A DNA stretch of 64,000 bases from contig NZ_LMPP01000003.1 of assembly GCF_001423885.1 (NCBI RefSeq), positions 124,001 to 188,000 on the forward strand. The letters run 5' to 3'. This stretch comes from Rathayibacter sp. Leaf185. GTDB taxonomy: Bacteria; Actinomycetota; Actinomycetes; Actinomycetales; Microbacteriaceae. Below the pieces are notes generated by a model. It did not search any database. It worked only from the letters and a program-made list of their open reading frames with translations, and was not told where the DNA came from. Each line of letters starts with the position of its first letter. Within the stretch, counting starts at the first letter, position 1. The translations under genes and the position numbers were made by a program. Positions 14,430-23,691 of this stretch are shown here, one piece after another.

Positions 14430-15236
14430 TCAGCGAGCGGATGCGGCGCGCGTGCCCTCGGCGAGGCCTCGCGCGGTCTCGGCGACCGCGGTCACTCCCC
14501 CGGAGGCGAGGGCGCGGACGAGCGCGGAGCCGACGATCGCACCGTCGGCGTAGGCGAGGATCTCGGCGACCTGCGCGCCGGTCGAGACTCCGACGCCGAC
14601 GCAGGCATTGTCGGATCCCGCTTCGCGGAGCCGGTCGACCAGGGTGCGGGCGGCGCGGTCGACGTCGGCGCGGGCACCGGTGATGCCCATCGTCGAGACG
14701 GCGTAGACGAAGCCGCGGCTCTGCTCGACCGTCTGGCGCAGGCGCTCATCCGTCGAGGACGGGGCCGCGAGGAACACGCGGTCGAGGCCGAGCCGCTCGG
14801 ACACGGCGATCCACTCCGCCCCCTCGTCGGGGATGAGGTCGGGAGTGATGAGGCCGGAGCCGCCCGCCTCGGCGAGGTCGGTCGCGAAGCGCTCGACGCC
14901 GTACTGCAGCACCGGGTTGTAGTAGGTCATGACGAGTACCGGCACGTCGACACGGGCGCGGATCTCGCGGACTGCCTCGAAGCCGTGGCGGAGGCGGAAG
15001 CCACCGGCGATCGCGGCCTGGGTCGCCTCCTGGATCACGGGGCCGTCCATCACGGGATCGGAGTAGGGCAGGCCCAGCTCGATCGCGTCGACACCGTTCT
15101 CGGCGAGGGCGACCGCCGCGTCGATGCTGGTCGCGAGGTCGGGGAAGCCGACGGGGAGGTAGCCGATGAGAGCACCCGCCGCCTCGACGTTGCGGCGGCG
15201 GACGGTCTCGGCGACGCTCGGTCCGATGCCGCTCAC
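14430..15236 (-). CDS. trpA: Tryptophan synthase alpha chain
   Basis: A 268-residue TIM barrel that cleaves indole-3-glycerol phosphate to indole and glyceraldehyde-3-phosphate. It shows [10 protein letters not shown] near the N-terminus, the catalytic-Glu region [33 protein letters not shown] and the phosphate-binding [10 protein letters not shown]. It overlaps trpB by 4 bp (GTGA-type), so the two subunits are co-translated for the alpha2-beta2 complex. Confidence 0.97.
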   Translation of the reverse strand: MSGIGPSVAETVRRRNVEAAGALIGYLPVGFPDLATSIDAAVALAENGVDAIELGLPYSDPVMDGPVIQEATQAAIAGGFRLRHGFEAVREIRARVDVPVLVMTYYNPVLQYGVERFATDLAEAGGSGLITPDLIPDEGAEWIAVSERLGLDRVFLAAPSSTDERLRQTVEQSRGFVYAVSTMGITGARADVDRAARTLVDRLREAGSDNACVGVGVSTGAQVAEILAYADGAIVGSALVRALASGGVTAVAETARGLAEGTRAASAR

Positions 15237-16444
15237 GACTGCACCGCTCCCTGGTCGATCAGGCCGAAGTAGCGCGCAGCGGTGGTCATGTCCTTGTCGC
15301 CGCGGCCGCTGAGGTTGACGAGGATGGTCGCCTCGGGGCCGAGCTCACGGCCGAGCTCGAGCGTGCCGGCCAGAGCGTGGGCGGACTCGATGGCGGGGAT
15401 GATGCCCTCGGTGCGGCTGAGCAGCATCAGGGCGTCCATGGCGGCGGCATCGGTGACGGGCCGGTAGTCGGCGCGGCCGATGCTCGCGAGCCAGGAGTGC
15501 TCGGGCCCGACGCCGGGGTAGTCGAGGCCCGCCGAGATCGAGTGCGACTCGGTGGTCTGCCCGTCCTCGTCCTGCAGGAGGAAGGTGCGAGCGCCGTGCA
15601 GGACGCCGGGGCGGCCCTTGGTGATGGTCGCCGCGTGACGCGGAGTGTCGACTCCGTCGCCGCCCGCCTCGAAGCCGACGAGACGCACCTCGGGGTCGTC
15701 GAGGAACGCGTGGAAGATCCCCATCGCGTTGGAGCCGCCGCCGACGCAGGCGGTGACCGCGGTGGGCAGGGAGCCGGTGAGCGCGAGGACCTGCTCGCGC
15801 GCCTCCTCGCCGATGATCTTCTGGAAGTCGCGCACGAGGGCCGGGAACGGGTGCGGGCCCGCCACGGTGCCGAAGATGTAGTTTGTCGTCTCGACGTTCG
15901 TGACCCAGTCGCGCATCGCGTCGTTGATCGCGTCCTTGAGGGTGCGCGAGCCGGTCGTCACCGACACGACCTCGGCGCCGAGCAGCCGCATCCGGGCCAC
16001 GTTGAGCGCCTGGCGCTCGGTGTCGACCTCACCCATGTAGACGACGCAGTCGAGCCCGAAGAGCGCGGCAGCGGTGGCGGCGGCGACCCCGTGCTGACCG
16101 GCGCCCGTCTCGGCGATGACGCGGGTCTTGCCGATGCGCTTGGTCAGCAGCGCCTGGCCGAGCACGTTGTTGATCTTGTGCGAGCCGGTGTGGTTGAGGT
16201 CCTCGCGCTTGAGGATGATCCGCGCACCGCCCGCGTGCTCGGCGAAGCGGGGCACCTCGGTGATGATCGAGGGACGCCCGGTGTAGCTGCGGTGCAGCTC
16301 GGTCAGCTCCGCCTGGAAGGCGGGATCGACCTTGGTGCGCTCGTACTCGGCGCTCAGCTCGTCGAGCGCCTCGACGAGGGACTCGGGGACGTAGCGTCCG
16401 CCGAAGTCGCCGAAGTAGGGACCGAGTTCGTCTCGGAGAGCCAT
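15233..16444 (-). CDS. trpB: Tryptophan synthase beta chain
   Basis: A 403-residue PLP enzyme condensing indole with serine. The PLP lysine lies in [17 protein letters not shown] near residue 90. [17 protein letters not shown] and the phosphate-binding [10 protein letters not shown] loop are intact. The N-terminal [13 protein letters not shown] is typical of TrpB1. It lies 20 bp after trpC and overlaps trpA by 4 bp. No trp attenuator is visible in the short gap. Confidence 0.98.
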   Translation of the reverse strand: MALRDELGPYFGDFGGRYVPESLVEALDELSAEYERTKVDPAFQAELTELHRSYTGRPSIITEVPRFAEHAGGARIILKREDLNHTGSHKINNVLGQALLTKRIGKTRVIAETGAGQHGVAAATAAALFGLDCVVYMGEVDTERQALNVARMRLLGAEVVSVTTGSRTLKDAINDAMRDWVTNVETTNYIFGTVAGPHPFPALVRDFQKIIGEEAREQVLALTGSLPTAVTACVGGGSNAMGIFHAFLDDPEVRLVGFEAGGDGVDTPRHAATITKGRPGVLHGARTFLLQDEDGQTTESHSISAGLDYPGVGPEHSWLASIGRADYRPVTDAAAMDALMLLSRTEGIIPAIESAHALAGTLELGRELGPEATILVNLSGRGDKDMTTAARYFGLIDQGAVQS

Positions 16445-16464
16445 GGGATACCGCCAGACGGGGT

Positions 16465-17238
16465 TCAGTGCGCCAGGAAACCGGCGAGGGTGGAGACGGG
16501 GTCGCCGCCGGTGACGAGCGCTTCGCCCACGAGGACGACGTCGGCGCCGGCGCGGCGGTAGTGCGCGACGTCGTCGGCCGAGAGGACCGCCGATTCGGCG
16601 ACCTTCACCGCGTCGGACGGGAAGCGCTCGGAGAGGCGGCCGAAGAGGTCGCGGTCGAGCTCGAAGGTCGAGAGATCGCGGGCGTTGACGCCGATGAGGC
16701 GAGCGCCGAGGTCGGCCGCGCGGGCGAGCTCGTCGGCCGAGTGGGTCTCGACGAGCGGGGTCATCCCGAGCTGCAGGATGAGCTCGTGCAGCTCGGTGAG
16801 GACGCTCTGCTCGAGCGCGGCCACGATGAGCAGAACGAGGTCGGCGCCCGCCGCTCGGGCTTCGAGCACCTGGTAGGGCTCGGCGATGAAGTCCTTGCGC
16901 AGCACGGGGACCGAGACGCGGGCGCGCACGGCCTCGAGGTCGGCGAGCGAGCCCTTGAAGCGGCGCTCCTCGGTGAGGACGCTGATCGCGCTCGCACCGC
17001 CGAGCTCGTACTTCGAGGCCAGATCTGCCGGGTCGGGGATCTCGGCGAGGGCTCCGCGTGACGGGCTCGAGCGCTTGACCTCGGCGATGATGCGCACGCG
17101 CTCGGCCGGCGAGAGCGCGGCGAGGGCGTCGATCGCGGGCGGTCGCTCGGAGGCGCGGCGCTCGACGACGTCGAGGGGTGCGCTCTCGCGGCGGCGGGCC
17201 GCGTCGGCCAGGGCGCCGGCGGTCAGATCGGCGAGCAC
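16465..17238 (-). CDS. trpC: Indole-3-glycerol phosphate synthase
   Basis: A 257-residue TIM-barrel enzyme that ring-closes CdRP to indole-3-glycerol phosphate. The catalytic [13 protein letters not shown] motif, [22 protein letters not shown] and VKVAESAV are present. It is not fused to TrpF. The start is GTG 17238, one base after the stop of the small membrane gene, so the two are probably coupled. trpE, trpG, trpD and trpF are not in this window. Confidence 0.97.
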   Translation of the reverse strand: MLADLTAGALADAARRRESAPLDVVERRASERPPAIDALAALSPAERVRIIAEVKRSSPSRGALAEIPDPADLASKYELGGASAISVLTEERRFKGSLADLEAVRARVSVPVLRKDFIAEPYQVLEARAAGADLVLLIVAALEQSVLTELHELILQLGMTPLVETHSADELARAADLGARLIGVNARDLSTFELDRDLFGRLSERFPSDAVKVAESAVLSADDVAHYRRAGADVVLVGEALVTGGDPVSTLAGFLAH

Positions 17239-17239
17239 T

Positions 17240-17473
17240 CTACGCGCGCGCCTTCGGGTTGGCCTTGGCGCCGTCGACGCCGTAGCCCATCCGCGCCATG
17301 ACCACGCCGACGAGCAGGCCCACGATCACGAGGGCGGCGGAGAGCCACACCACGATCGCCTGGTCGAAGAAGAACGCGACCGTGCCCACGGTGAAGCCGA
17401 CCAGCATGATGACGATGGCCGTCCACGCTGCGGGCGAGTGGCCGTGGTTGTCGTCGTCGTGCTCGGTGCTCAT
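17240..17473 (-). CDS. Small two-helix membrane protein of the trp cluster (DUF6704-like)
   Basis: A 77-residue protein with an acidic His-rich N-terminus (EHDDDNHGHSPAAW) and two hydrophobic helices at about residues 18-35 and 40-61. It ends in a short basic tail. The start ATG 17473 is followed by family-like sequence; a longer upstream frame is not. It sits between a Trp-associated membrane protein and trpC, a position conserved in many actinobacteria. Function is unknown; the DUF number is recalled, not searched. Confidence 0.75.
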   Translation of the reverse strand: MSTEHDDDNHGHSPAAWTAIVIMLVGFTVGTVAFFFDQAIVVWLSAALVIVGLLVGVVMARMGYGVDGAKANPKARA

Positions 17474-17540
17474 GGGTCTCCTCCTGGACGTGCATCGGGA
17501 CCCCAGCAGTCTAGCGTGCGGCGCCCGAGCGGCCCGCGCC

Positions 17541-18170
17541 TCAGCGGCCGGAGGTGGGGTCGTCGCCGCGCGACAGCTCGTCCCAGGAGACCACGGGATC
17601 GATGGTGCCCTCCTCGGTCTCGACGGTCGACGCTCCGTGGCCGTAGCCGTCGGCCGGCTCGAACCGCGAGGCGCGCTTCTTCTTCGCATCGGGCCAGCGG
17701 CGGACGGTCGCGACCACCACGACGCCGAGAACGGCGGTGACGACTCCGGCGACGAGTGCGACGAGGGGCCACGCAGTCGAGGTGGAGGAGTCGACGAGGG
17801 CGGCCACCGACTCCTGACCAGCGATCGCGGTCGCATTCGTGACGAGCGAGCCGCCCGCCCGCACCGGGTCTCCGAGCGCGGTCGACGCGGCCAGCACCAC
17901 CGACCCTCCGAGGACGACCTGCAGCACGCCGAGTACCACCCGGAAGGCGGGGCCGGCGATGGCGAGGGCGGCGGCCAGAGCGAGACCCGCCAGGGCCAGC
18001 GCTGAGAGGGCGGGGGCGGCGACGGTGCCGACCACGTCGAGGGCCGCGCCGTCGCCGACCGTCGCGACGAGGGTGAGCGTGAACCAGGTCTGCGTGGAGG
18101 AGGTCAGCTCGAGCGCCGCGAGCAGGACGATCCCGAGGATCGCCGTCGACTTCAGGCGCCGGCCGGTCAC
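17541..18170 (-). CDS. Trp biosynthesis-associated membrane protein (Trp_oprn_chp family)
   Basis: A 209-residue protein with four predicted membrane helices (about residues 9-25, 40-65, 70-95 and 122-145) and a charged cytoplasmic C-terminal tail. The order TrpE/hisI-membrane protein-small protein-trpC matches the actinobacterial Trp_oprn_chp family. The start GTG 18170 lies 4 bases after the hisI stop and gives a family-like N-terminus (GRRLKSTAIL). Its biochemical role is not established. It has been suggested to be a transporter or assembly factor only from context. Confidence 0.8.
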   Translation of the reverse strand: MTGRRLKSTAILGIVLLAALELTSSTQTWFTLTLVATVGDGAALDVVGTVAAPALSALALAGLALAAALAIAGPAFRVVLGVLQVVLGGSVVLAASTALGDPVRAGGSLVTNATAIAGQESVAALVDSSTSTAWPLVALVAGVVTAVLGVVVVATVRRWPDAKKKRASRFEPADGYGHGASTVETEEGTIDPVVSWDELSRGDDPTSGR

Positions 18171-18174
18171 GCGC

Positions 18175-18543
18175 TCACTCCCCCGGTACGACGTCGGCGA
18201 CCGGATCGAGCGGGTCGACGTCGAAGCAGGCGTGCGCACCGGTGTGGCAGGCGGCTCCGATCTGCTCGACCTGCACCAGGAGGGTGTCGGCGTCGCAGTC
18301 GAGCGCTGCTCCGCGCACGTACTGGGCGTGCCCGGAGGTGTCGCCCTTCCGCCAGTACTCCTGACGCGAGCGCGACCAGAACGTCACGCGGCCCTCGGTG
18401 AGGGTGCGGCGGAGGGCCTCGCGATCCATCCAGCCCATCATCAGGACCTCGCGGCTGTCGTGCTGCTGGATGATCGCGGGCAGCAGGCCACTCGAGTCGA
18501 AGTGCGCGCGGTCGAGGACCTCGGTGAGGGCAGCGGGGGTCAT
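18175..18543 (-). CDS. hisI: Phosphoribosyl-AMP cyclohydrolase
   Basis: A 122-residue zinc enzyme opening the purine ring of PR-AMP, step 3 of histidine synthesis. It shows [30 protein letters not shown] and the metal-ligand stretch [26 protein letters not shown]. It is a stand-alone HisI; the HisE function is the separate gene at 20310. It overlaps hisF by 4 bp. Confidence 0.97.
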   Translation of the reverse strand: MTPAALTEVLDRAHFDSSGLLPAIIQQHDSREVLMMGWMDREALRRTLTEGRVTFWSRSRQEYWRKGDTSGHAQYVRGAALDCDADTLLVQVEQIGAACHTGAHACFDVDPLDPVADVVPGE

Positions 18544-19304
18544 CGTCGGATCTCGATCCCGGAGTCGTCGAGGGCGCGCTTCACGTCGCCGATCGTCAAC
18601 TCGCGATTGTGGAAGACGGAGGCGGCGAGCACCGCGTCGGCGCCCGCCTCGATGGCGGGGGCGAAGTGCTCGACGGCGCCCGCGCCTCCGGAGGCGATCA
18701 CCGGGACGGTGCTCAGCGCGCGCATGGCGGCGATCAGCTCGAGGTCGAAGCCCTGCTTGGTGCCGTCGGCGTCGATGGAGTTGACCAGGAGCTCGCCCGC
18801 GCCGCGCTCGACGGCCTCGGCCGCCCAGGCCAGGGCGTCGAGGGTGGTCTCGCGGCGACCGCCGTGGGTGGTGACGACGAATCCGGAGTCGGTCGCGTCG
18901 CTCCGCTTCACGTCGAGCGAGAGCACCAGCACCTGCGCCCCGAAGACGTCCGCGATCTCGCCGACCAGCTCGGGGCGGGCGATCGCCGCCGAGTTGACCC
19001 CGACCTTGTCGGCGCCGTGGGCGAGCAGGCGCGAGACGTCCTCGACGCCGCGCACTCCGCCTCCGACCGTGAGAGGGATGAAGACCTGCTCGGCGGTCGC
19101 GCGGACCACGTCGTAGGTGGTGGAGCGGTCGTCGACGGTCGCGGTGACGTCGAGGAACGTCAGCTCGTCGGCGCCCTGCTCGAAGTAGAGGCGCGCGAGC
19201 TCGACGGGGTCGCCCGCATCGCGCAGGTTCTGGAAGTTGACGCCCTTGACGACGCGCCCGGCGGCGACGTCGAGGCAGGGGATGACGCGGACGGCGAGGC
19301 TCAC
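18540..19304 (-). CDS. hisF: Imidazole glycerol phosphate synthase subunit HisF (cyclase)
   Basis: A 254-residue TIM barrel forming IGP and AICAR together with HisH. The N-terminal catalytic Asp lies in [19 protein letters not shown]; the second catalytic Asp is in [15 protein letters not shown]. The phosphate loops LTVGGGVRG and [13 protein letters not shown] are intact. hisH and hisA are elsewhere. It overlaps hisI by 4 bp and lies 10 bp after hisG. Confidence 0.98.
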   Translation of the reverse strand: MSLAVRVIPCLDVAAGRVVKGVNFQNLRDAGDPVELARLYFEQGADELTFLDVTATVDDRSTTYDVVRATAEQVFIPLTVGGGVRGVEDVSRLLAHGADKVGVNSAAIARPELVGEIADVFGAQVLVLSLDVKRSDATDSGFVVTTHGGRRETTLDALAWAAEAVERGAGELLVNSIDADGTKQGFDLELIAAMRALSTVPVIASGGAGAVEHFAPAIEAGADAVLAASVFHNRELTIGDVKRALDDSGIEIRR

Positions 19305-19314
19305 GACGCCTCCC

Positions 19315-20184
19315 CTAGAGACGCGCGGCGTGGATCGACGTGACGAGGATCGCGCGGGCGCCCAGGTCGTAGAGCCGGTCCATCACCTGGTTCATGTCGG
19401 CGCGGGTGACCATGACCCGCACGGCGAGCCACTCGGGGTCGTGCAGCGGCGACACGGTCGGCGACTCGAAACCGGGCGCGATGGCCGTCGCCTCCTCGAG
19501 CAGCGAGGCCGGGCAGTCGTAGTCGAGCAGCACGTACTCGCGCGCGACGAGCACGCCCTGGAGGCGGCGCAGCAGCACGGGGATGCCCGCCGGCTCGCCC
19601 GCGGCCGAGACCAGGACGGCGGTCGAGTCGAGGATCACGGGCCCGAAGATCTCGAGACCGGCCTTGCGGAGCGTGGTACCGGTCTCGACGACGTCGGCGA
19701 TCACATCCGCGACCCCGAGCTGGATGGCCGACTCGACGGCACCGTCGAGGCGGATCAGAGTGACCTCGACGCCGTGCTCGCGGAGGAATCCGCCGACGAG
19801 GCCGGGGTAGCTGGTCGCGACGCGCAGGCCGTCGATCTGCTCGAGCGCCGTGTAGCGGCCGGCGGGGCCCGCGAAGCGGAACGTCGAGTTCGCGAAGCCC
19901 AGGCTCGCGATCTCCCGCGCCTCGGAACCGGAGTCGATGAGGAGATCCCGCCCCGTCACTCCGACATCGAGAGCGCCGGAGCCGACGTAGGTCGCGATGT
20001 CGCGCGGGCGGAGGTAGAAGAACTCCACCCCGTTGCGCTCGTCGACGACGTGCAGCTCCTTGGGGTCGCGGCGGCCGACGTAACCGGCCTCGGCCAGCAT
20101 CTGACCGGCGGTCTCGGAGAGGGAGCCCTTATTGGGCACGGCCACGCGCAGGAGTGCGGTCGCGGCGGGAGGGGTGGTGGTCAC
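19315..20184 (-). CDS. hisG: ATP phosphoribosyltransferase (long-form HisG)
   Basis: A 289-residue first enzyme of histidine synthesis, joining ATP and PRPP. It shows [14 protein letters not shown], the PRPP-binding [20 protein letters not shown] loop and the long-form C-terminal ACT-like regulatory domain, so feedback inhibition by histidine is expected. The GTG 20184 start gives the typical length. A GTG at 20313 overlaps the hisE stop and would add 43 residues rich in Arg, Pro and Ser that are unlike HisG; it is less likely. Confidence 0.95.
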   Translation of the reverse strand: MTTTPPAATALLRVAVPNKGSLSETAGQMLAEAGYVGRRDPKELHVVDERNGVEFFYLRPRDIATYVGSGALDVGVTGRDLLIDSGSEAREIASLGFANSTFRFAGPAGRYTALEQIDGLRVATSYPGLVGGFLREHGVEVTLIRLDGAVESAIQLGVADVIADVVETGTTLRKAGLEIFGPVILDSTAVLVSAAGEPAGIPVLLRRLQGVLVAREYVLLDYDCPASLLEEATAIAPGFESPTVSPLHDPEWLAVRVMVTRADMNQVMDRLYDLGARAILVTSIHAARL

Positions 20185-20309
20185 AGCAGAAGGTCCTCGA
20201 GAACTCGACGGGGGTTCGGTGGGCACCGAATCGGTGGGCGCGGGCCGACCGGCGCGCGGCGCGTGCGGACGCGACGGCGCTGAACGACGGCGGACCGCGG
20301 GCAGCGGGC

Positions 20310-20573
20310 TCACAGATGCCGGTAGACGTCGGCGGTCGACAGGCCCTTCGCCAGCATCAGCACCTGGAGGTGGTAGAGCAGCTGCGAGATCTCCTCGGCG
20401 GTGCGCTCGTCGCCCTCGTACTCGGCGGCCATCCAGACCTCGGCGGCCTCCTCGACGATCTTCTTGCCGATGAAGTGCACTCCGGCATCGAGCTCGCGGA
20501 CGGTGCCCGAGCCCTCGGGGCGCGCGGCGGCCTTCTCGCCCAGCTCAGCGAAGAGGTCGTCGAAAGTTTTCAC
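20310..20573 (-). CDS. hisE: Phosphoribosyl-ATP pyrophosphatase
   Basis: An 87-residue all-alpha MazG-superfamily enzyme hydrolysing PR-ATP to PR-AMP, step 2 of histidine synthesis. The metal-binding pattern [15 protein letters not shown] (here [12 protein letters not shown]) and [14 protein letters not shown] is clear. It heads the hisEGFI group, 44 bp after rpe. Confidence 0.97.
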   Translation of the reverse strand: MKTFDDLFAELGEKAAARPEGSGTVRELDAGVHFIGKKIVEEAAEVWMAAEYEGDERTAEEISQLLYHLQVLMLAKGLSTADVYRHL

Positions 20574-20617
20574 CGGGGAAGTCTATACGGCGCGGGTGGC
20601 GGGGCGGCGCGGGTGGG

Positions 20618-21286
20618 TCAGTGGCGGTGCAGGTGCGCCGTGGCGGTGTCGCGCAGCGCGGCGATGGCCGCCTCGGGGTCGTCGGCGCCGAAGACCGCCG
20701 AGCCGGCGACGAAGGTGTCGGCGCCCGCCTCGGCGGCGATCTCGATGGTGCCGGGGGCGATGCCTCCGTCGACCTGGAGCCAGACGTCGAGGCCGGTGCG
20801 GTCGACGACGGCGCGAAGGGCGTGGAGCTTCGGCATCGTCTCGGCCTTGAACGACTGGCCGCCGAAGCCGGGCTCGACCGTCATCACGAGCACCTGGTCG
20901 AACTCGGGCAGCAGCTCGAGGTAGTCGTCGACCGGGGTGCCGGGCTTGAGGGCGATGCCCGCGCGCGAGCCGATCCCGCGGAGGCGGCGCGCCAGGGCGA
21001 CCGCATCGTGCGCGGCCTCGGCATGGAAGGTGACGGAGTAGGCGCCCGTCTCGGCGTACCCCGGCGCCCAGCGGTCGGGGTCGTCGATCATCAGGTGCAC
21101 GTCGAGCGGGCGCGGCGACACCTCCTGCAGGCGCTGCACCATCGGCAGGCCGAACGTGAGGTTCGGCACGAAGTGGTTGTCCATCACGTCGACGTGCACC
21201 AGATCGGCCGTCGAGATCCGCTGCAGTTCCGCCTCGAAGTTGACGAAGTCGGCGGACAGGATGCTGGGGTTGATCCGTGCGGGCAT
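20618..21286 (-). CDS. rpe: Ribulose-phosphate 3-epimerase
   Basis: A 222-residue TIM-barrel metalloenzyme interconverting ribulose-5-P and xylulose-5-P in the pentose phosphate pathway. It shows PSILSADFVNFEAEL, the metal-site HVDVMDNHFVPNLTFG, VHLMIDDPDRW, MTVEPGFGGQSF and VDGGIAPGTIE. It lies between rsmB and hisE on the same strand. A long inverted repeat fills the gap on the rsmB side. Confidence 0.97.
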   Translation of the reverse strand: MPARINPSILSADFVNFEAELQRISTADLVHVDVMDNHFVPNLTFGLPMVQRLQEVSPRPLDVHLMIDDPDRWAPGYAETGAYSVTFHAEAAHDAVALARRLRGIGSRAGIALKPGTPVDDYLELLPEFDQVLVMTVEPGFGGQSFKAETMPKLHALRAVVDRTGLDVWLQVDGGIAPGTIEIAAEAGADTFVAGSAVFGADDPEAAIAALRDTATAHLHRH

Positions 21287-21324
21287 GGCTCCCAGCCTAG
21301 GCGCGGCGCCCCGTACCCCTCATC

Positions 21325-21387
21325 CCGCGAGATGCCACTTGAGTACGCGACACGCCGAGAAACGCGTACCGAAGTGGCATCTCGCGG
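21325..21387. repeat. Long perfect inverted repeat between rsmB and rpe
   Basis: A perfect 16-bp stem (CCGCGAGATGCCACTT and its complement) flanks 31 bases that themselves contain TACGCG/CGCGTA. It could be a transcription terminator for rsmB or a dispersed repeat element. No T-run follows, so the terminator role is uncertain. Confidence 0.75.
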
Positions 21388-21400
21388 AGCAGATCAGGGG

Positions 21401-22768
21401 TCAGGTGCGGCGCAGGACCTGGATGAACATCGCGTCGGTGCCGTGGCGGTGCGGCCAGAGCTGCACGTGCGAGGCACCCTCGCCGAGCGGGAGCGGCTCG
21501 CGGGTGAGCGTGCGGAGGATCGCGGGAGTGTCCAGCGGCTCGAGCGCGCCCGGGTGGCGCTCCTCGGCCAGGGCGAGGACCCGACGGGTCTCGCCCAGGT
21601 GCGGCGAGCAGGTGACGTAGGCGAGCAGTCCACCCGGCGCGAGCGCCTCGAGCGCGGCGTCGAGCAGCTCGCCCTGCAGCTCGGCCAGCTGCGCGACGTC
21701 GGCGGCCGACTTGCGCCAGCGCGCCTCCGGCCGGCGCCGCAGCGCACCGAGGCCCGTGCAGGGCGCGTCGAGCAGGATGCGGTCGAAGGCACCAGGGTGC
21801 TCGCAACCGATGTCGCGGCCGTCGCCGACGCGCACCTCGACCGACGGATCGACGGCCGCCAGCGCCTGGCGCACCAGACCGGCGCGCCCCGGGACCACCT
21901 CGTTGGCGAGGAGCGTCGCTCCCCCACCGCGCGCCTCCGCCGCGAGCAGCGCGGCCTTGCCGCCGGGGCCCGCGCAGAGATCGAGCCAGCGCTCGCCCGG
22001 TTCGATCGGGCGCGCCCGCGACAGTGCGAGTGCGGCCAGCTGCGAGCCCTCGTCCTGCACGCGGACGCGACCCTCGTGGACCGCGGGGAACGCCTCCGGG
22101 TCGCCGCCGGTGCTCACCAGGCCCACGGGCGAGTAGCGGTCGGCCTCGGCGTCGGGCAGCTCGGCGGCGTCGGCGAGACCGGGCAGCGCCACCAGGTTCA
22201 CCCGGGGGGCGGCGTTGTCGGAGGCGAGCAGCGCGTCGAGCTCGTCGGCCGCGCCCTCCGCGGCGAGGGCACGGCGCAGGGCCTTCACGATCCAGACGGG
22301 GTGCGAGCTCAGCGCGGCGAGGCGGTCGTCGCCGGAGGTGGCCGCGGCCGAGACGCGCTCGCGCCACTCCTCCGGGCTCGAGCGCGAGACGGTGCGCAGC
22401 ACGGCGTTGGCGAAGGCCACCGCCCCGCGCGACGAGCCGGCCGCGACGAGCGCGACGCTCTCGTTGACGGCGGCGTGCGCGGCGACGCGGGTGCCGAGGA
22501 GCTGGTGCACGCCCAGGCGCAGGGCGTCGAGCACGGGTGCATCGATCGCCTCGACGCCGCGGCCCGCCGCGAGGGCGATGACGCGGTCGTAGTAGCCGGA
22601 GAGGCGCAGGGTGCCGTAGCAGAGCTCGGTCGCGAGGCCCGCGTCGGAGGGCGTGAGCGCGGCGACGCGGATCCGCGCGGGGAGCACCAGGTTCGCGTAT
22701 GCGTCGGAGCCGCTCACGGCGAGGAGGACGTCGTAGGCGACCTGCCGCGCCGGGGACACCGCGCTCAC
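21401..22768 (-). CDS. rsmB: 16S rRNA m5C967 methyltransferase (RsmB/Sun)
   Basis: A 455-residue two-domain protein. Residues 1-150 form the NusB-like RNA-binding domain (VAYDVLLAVSG, AYANLVLP, GVHQLLGTRVAAHAAVNE). The SAM-dependent methyltransferase follows with WLDLCAGPGGKAALLA, the motif-IV cysteine loop ILLDAPCTGLGALRRRPEARW and the catalytic cysteine in YVTCSPHLGET. It uses SAM to methylate C967 of 16S rRNA. It overlaps fmt by 4 bp. Confidence 0.95.
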   Translation of the reverse strand: MSAVSPARQVAYDVLLAVSGSDAYANLVLPARIRVAALTPSDAGLATELCYGTLRLSGYYDRVIALAAGRGVEAIDAPVLDALRLGVHQLLGTRVAAHAAVNESVALVAAGSSRGAVAFANAVLRTVSRSSPEEWRERVSAAATSGDDRLAALSSHPVWIVKALRRALAAEGAADELDALLASDNAAPRVNLVALPGLADAAELPDAEADRYSPVGLVSTGGDPEAFPAVHEGRVRVQDEGSQLAALALSRARPIEPGERWLDLCAGPGGKAALLAAEARGGGATLLANEVVPGRAGLVRQALAAVDPSVEVRVGDGRDIGCEHPGAFDRILLDAPCTGLGALRRRPEARWRKSAADVAQLAELQGELLDAALEALAPGGLLAYVTCSPHLGETRRVLALAEERHPGALEPLDTPAILRTLTREPLPLGEGASHVQLWPHRHGTDAMFIQVLRRT

Positions 22769-23676
22769 GCGAGCACCGTGCTCTCGCGCAGCCCCCGCGC
22801 CCAGGCGGCGCCGGCCATCGGGTTCTTGCCCGCGGGCTGCACGCTCACGAGCTCGACGGAGCCGTCGGCGGTGCCCACCAGCGCGCGGCCGGAGTCGAGG
22901 CGCACCTCTCCGGGAGCGAGCGATGGGGCGTCCACCACGGGTCGCAGCGCCAGGATCTTCAGGCGGGCGTCTCCGGCGGCGGTGGAGGCGCCGGGCTCGG
23001 GCGTCACTCCGCGCACGAGGGCGAGCAGCCGCGACGACGGGGCGCTCCAGTCGAGGCGCCCGTCGGTGACGTCGAGCTTGGGCGCGAGGGTGACCTCCCC
23101 CCGCTGCGGAACGGCGATCGCCCGCCCCGCCGCGAGGTCGTCGACCACCGACACGGTGAGCACGGCGCCCGAAGCGGCCAGCGCGTCGAGCAGCTCACCG
23201 GCCGAGCGGTCGGCGACCTCCTCCGTGATCTCGGCGAAGACGTCTCCGGCGTCGAGCTCGGCGACCAGCTGGAACACGCTGGCGCCGATCGGCGACTCCC
23301 CCGCCATCAGCGCGCGCTGCACCGGCGCTGCGCCCCGCCAGCGCGGCAGCAGCGAGAAGTGCAGGTTGATCCAGCCGAGCCGCGGCACCGCCAGGAGGCG
23401 CGCCCGCACCAGCCCGCCGTACGCGACGATCACGCCGAGGTCGGGCTCGAGCGCCGCGATCCGGTCGGTGACCGTCTCGTCGAGGCGGTTCGCCCGGATC
23501 ACCGGGAGGCCGAGCTCGTCGGCGGCGGTCGCGACCGGCGAGGGCGTGAGCACGCGCTTGCGGCCGACGGGAGCGTCCTCGCGCGTCACGACCGCGAGCA
23601 CCTCGTGATCGGAGGCGGCGAGGGCGCGCAGAGTCGGGACGGCGGCGGCCGGGGTGCCGGCGAAGACGAGGCGCAC
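22765..23676 (-). CDS. fmt: Methionyl-tRNA formyltransferase
   Basis: A 303-residue enzyme that formylates initiator Met-tRNA using 10-formyl-THF. The N-terminus RLVFAGTPAAAVPTLRAL and the catalytic WINLHFSLLPRWRGAAPVQRA (Asn, His) and ELDAGDVF are present, with the C-terminal OB-fold tRNA-binding domain. It lies between priA and rsmB with a 4-bp overlap to rsmB, a common actinobacterial order. Confidence 0.97.
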   Translation of the reverse strand: MRLVFAGTPAAAVPTLRALAASDHEVLAVVTREDAPVGRKRVLTPSPVATAADELGLPVIRANRLDETVTDRIAALEPDLGVIVAYGGLVRARLLAVPRLGWINLHFSLLPRWRGAAPVQRALMAGESPIGASVFQLVAELDAGDVFAEITEEVADRSAGELLDALAASGAVLTVSVVDDLAAGRAIAVPQRGEVTLAPKLDVTDGRLDWSAPSSRLLALVRGVTPEPGASTAAGDARLKILALRPVVDAPSLAPGEVRLDSGRALVGTADGSVELVSVQPAGKNPMAGAAWARGLRESTVLA

Positions 23677-23691
23677 GGGGGGCTCCAGGGA

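Noticed and set aside
20185-20313. N-terminal extension of HisG from a GTG overlapping hisE
   Set aside because: The added 43 residues are Arg/Pro/Ser-rich and unlike HisG; the downstream GTG gives the normal length.
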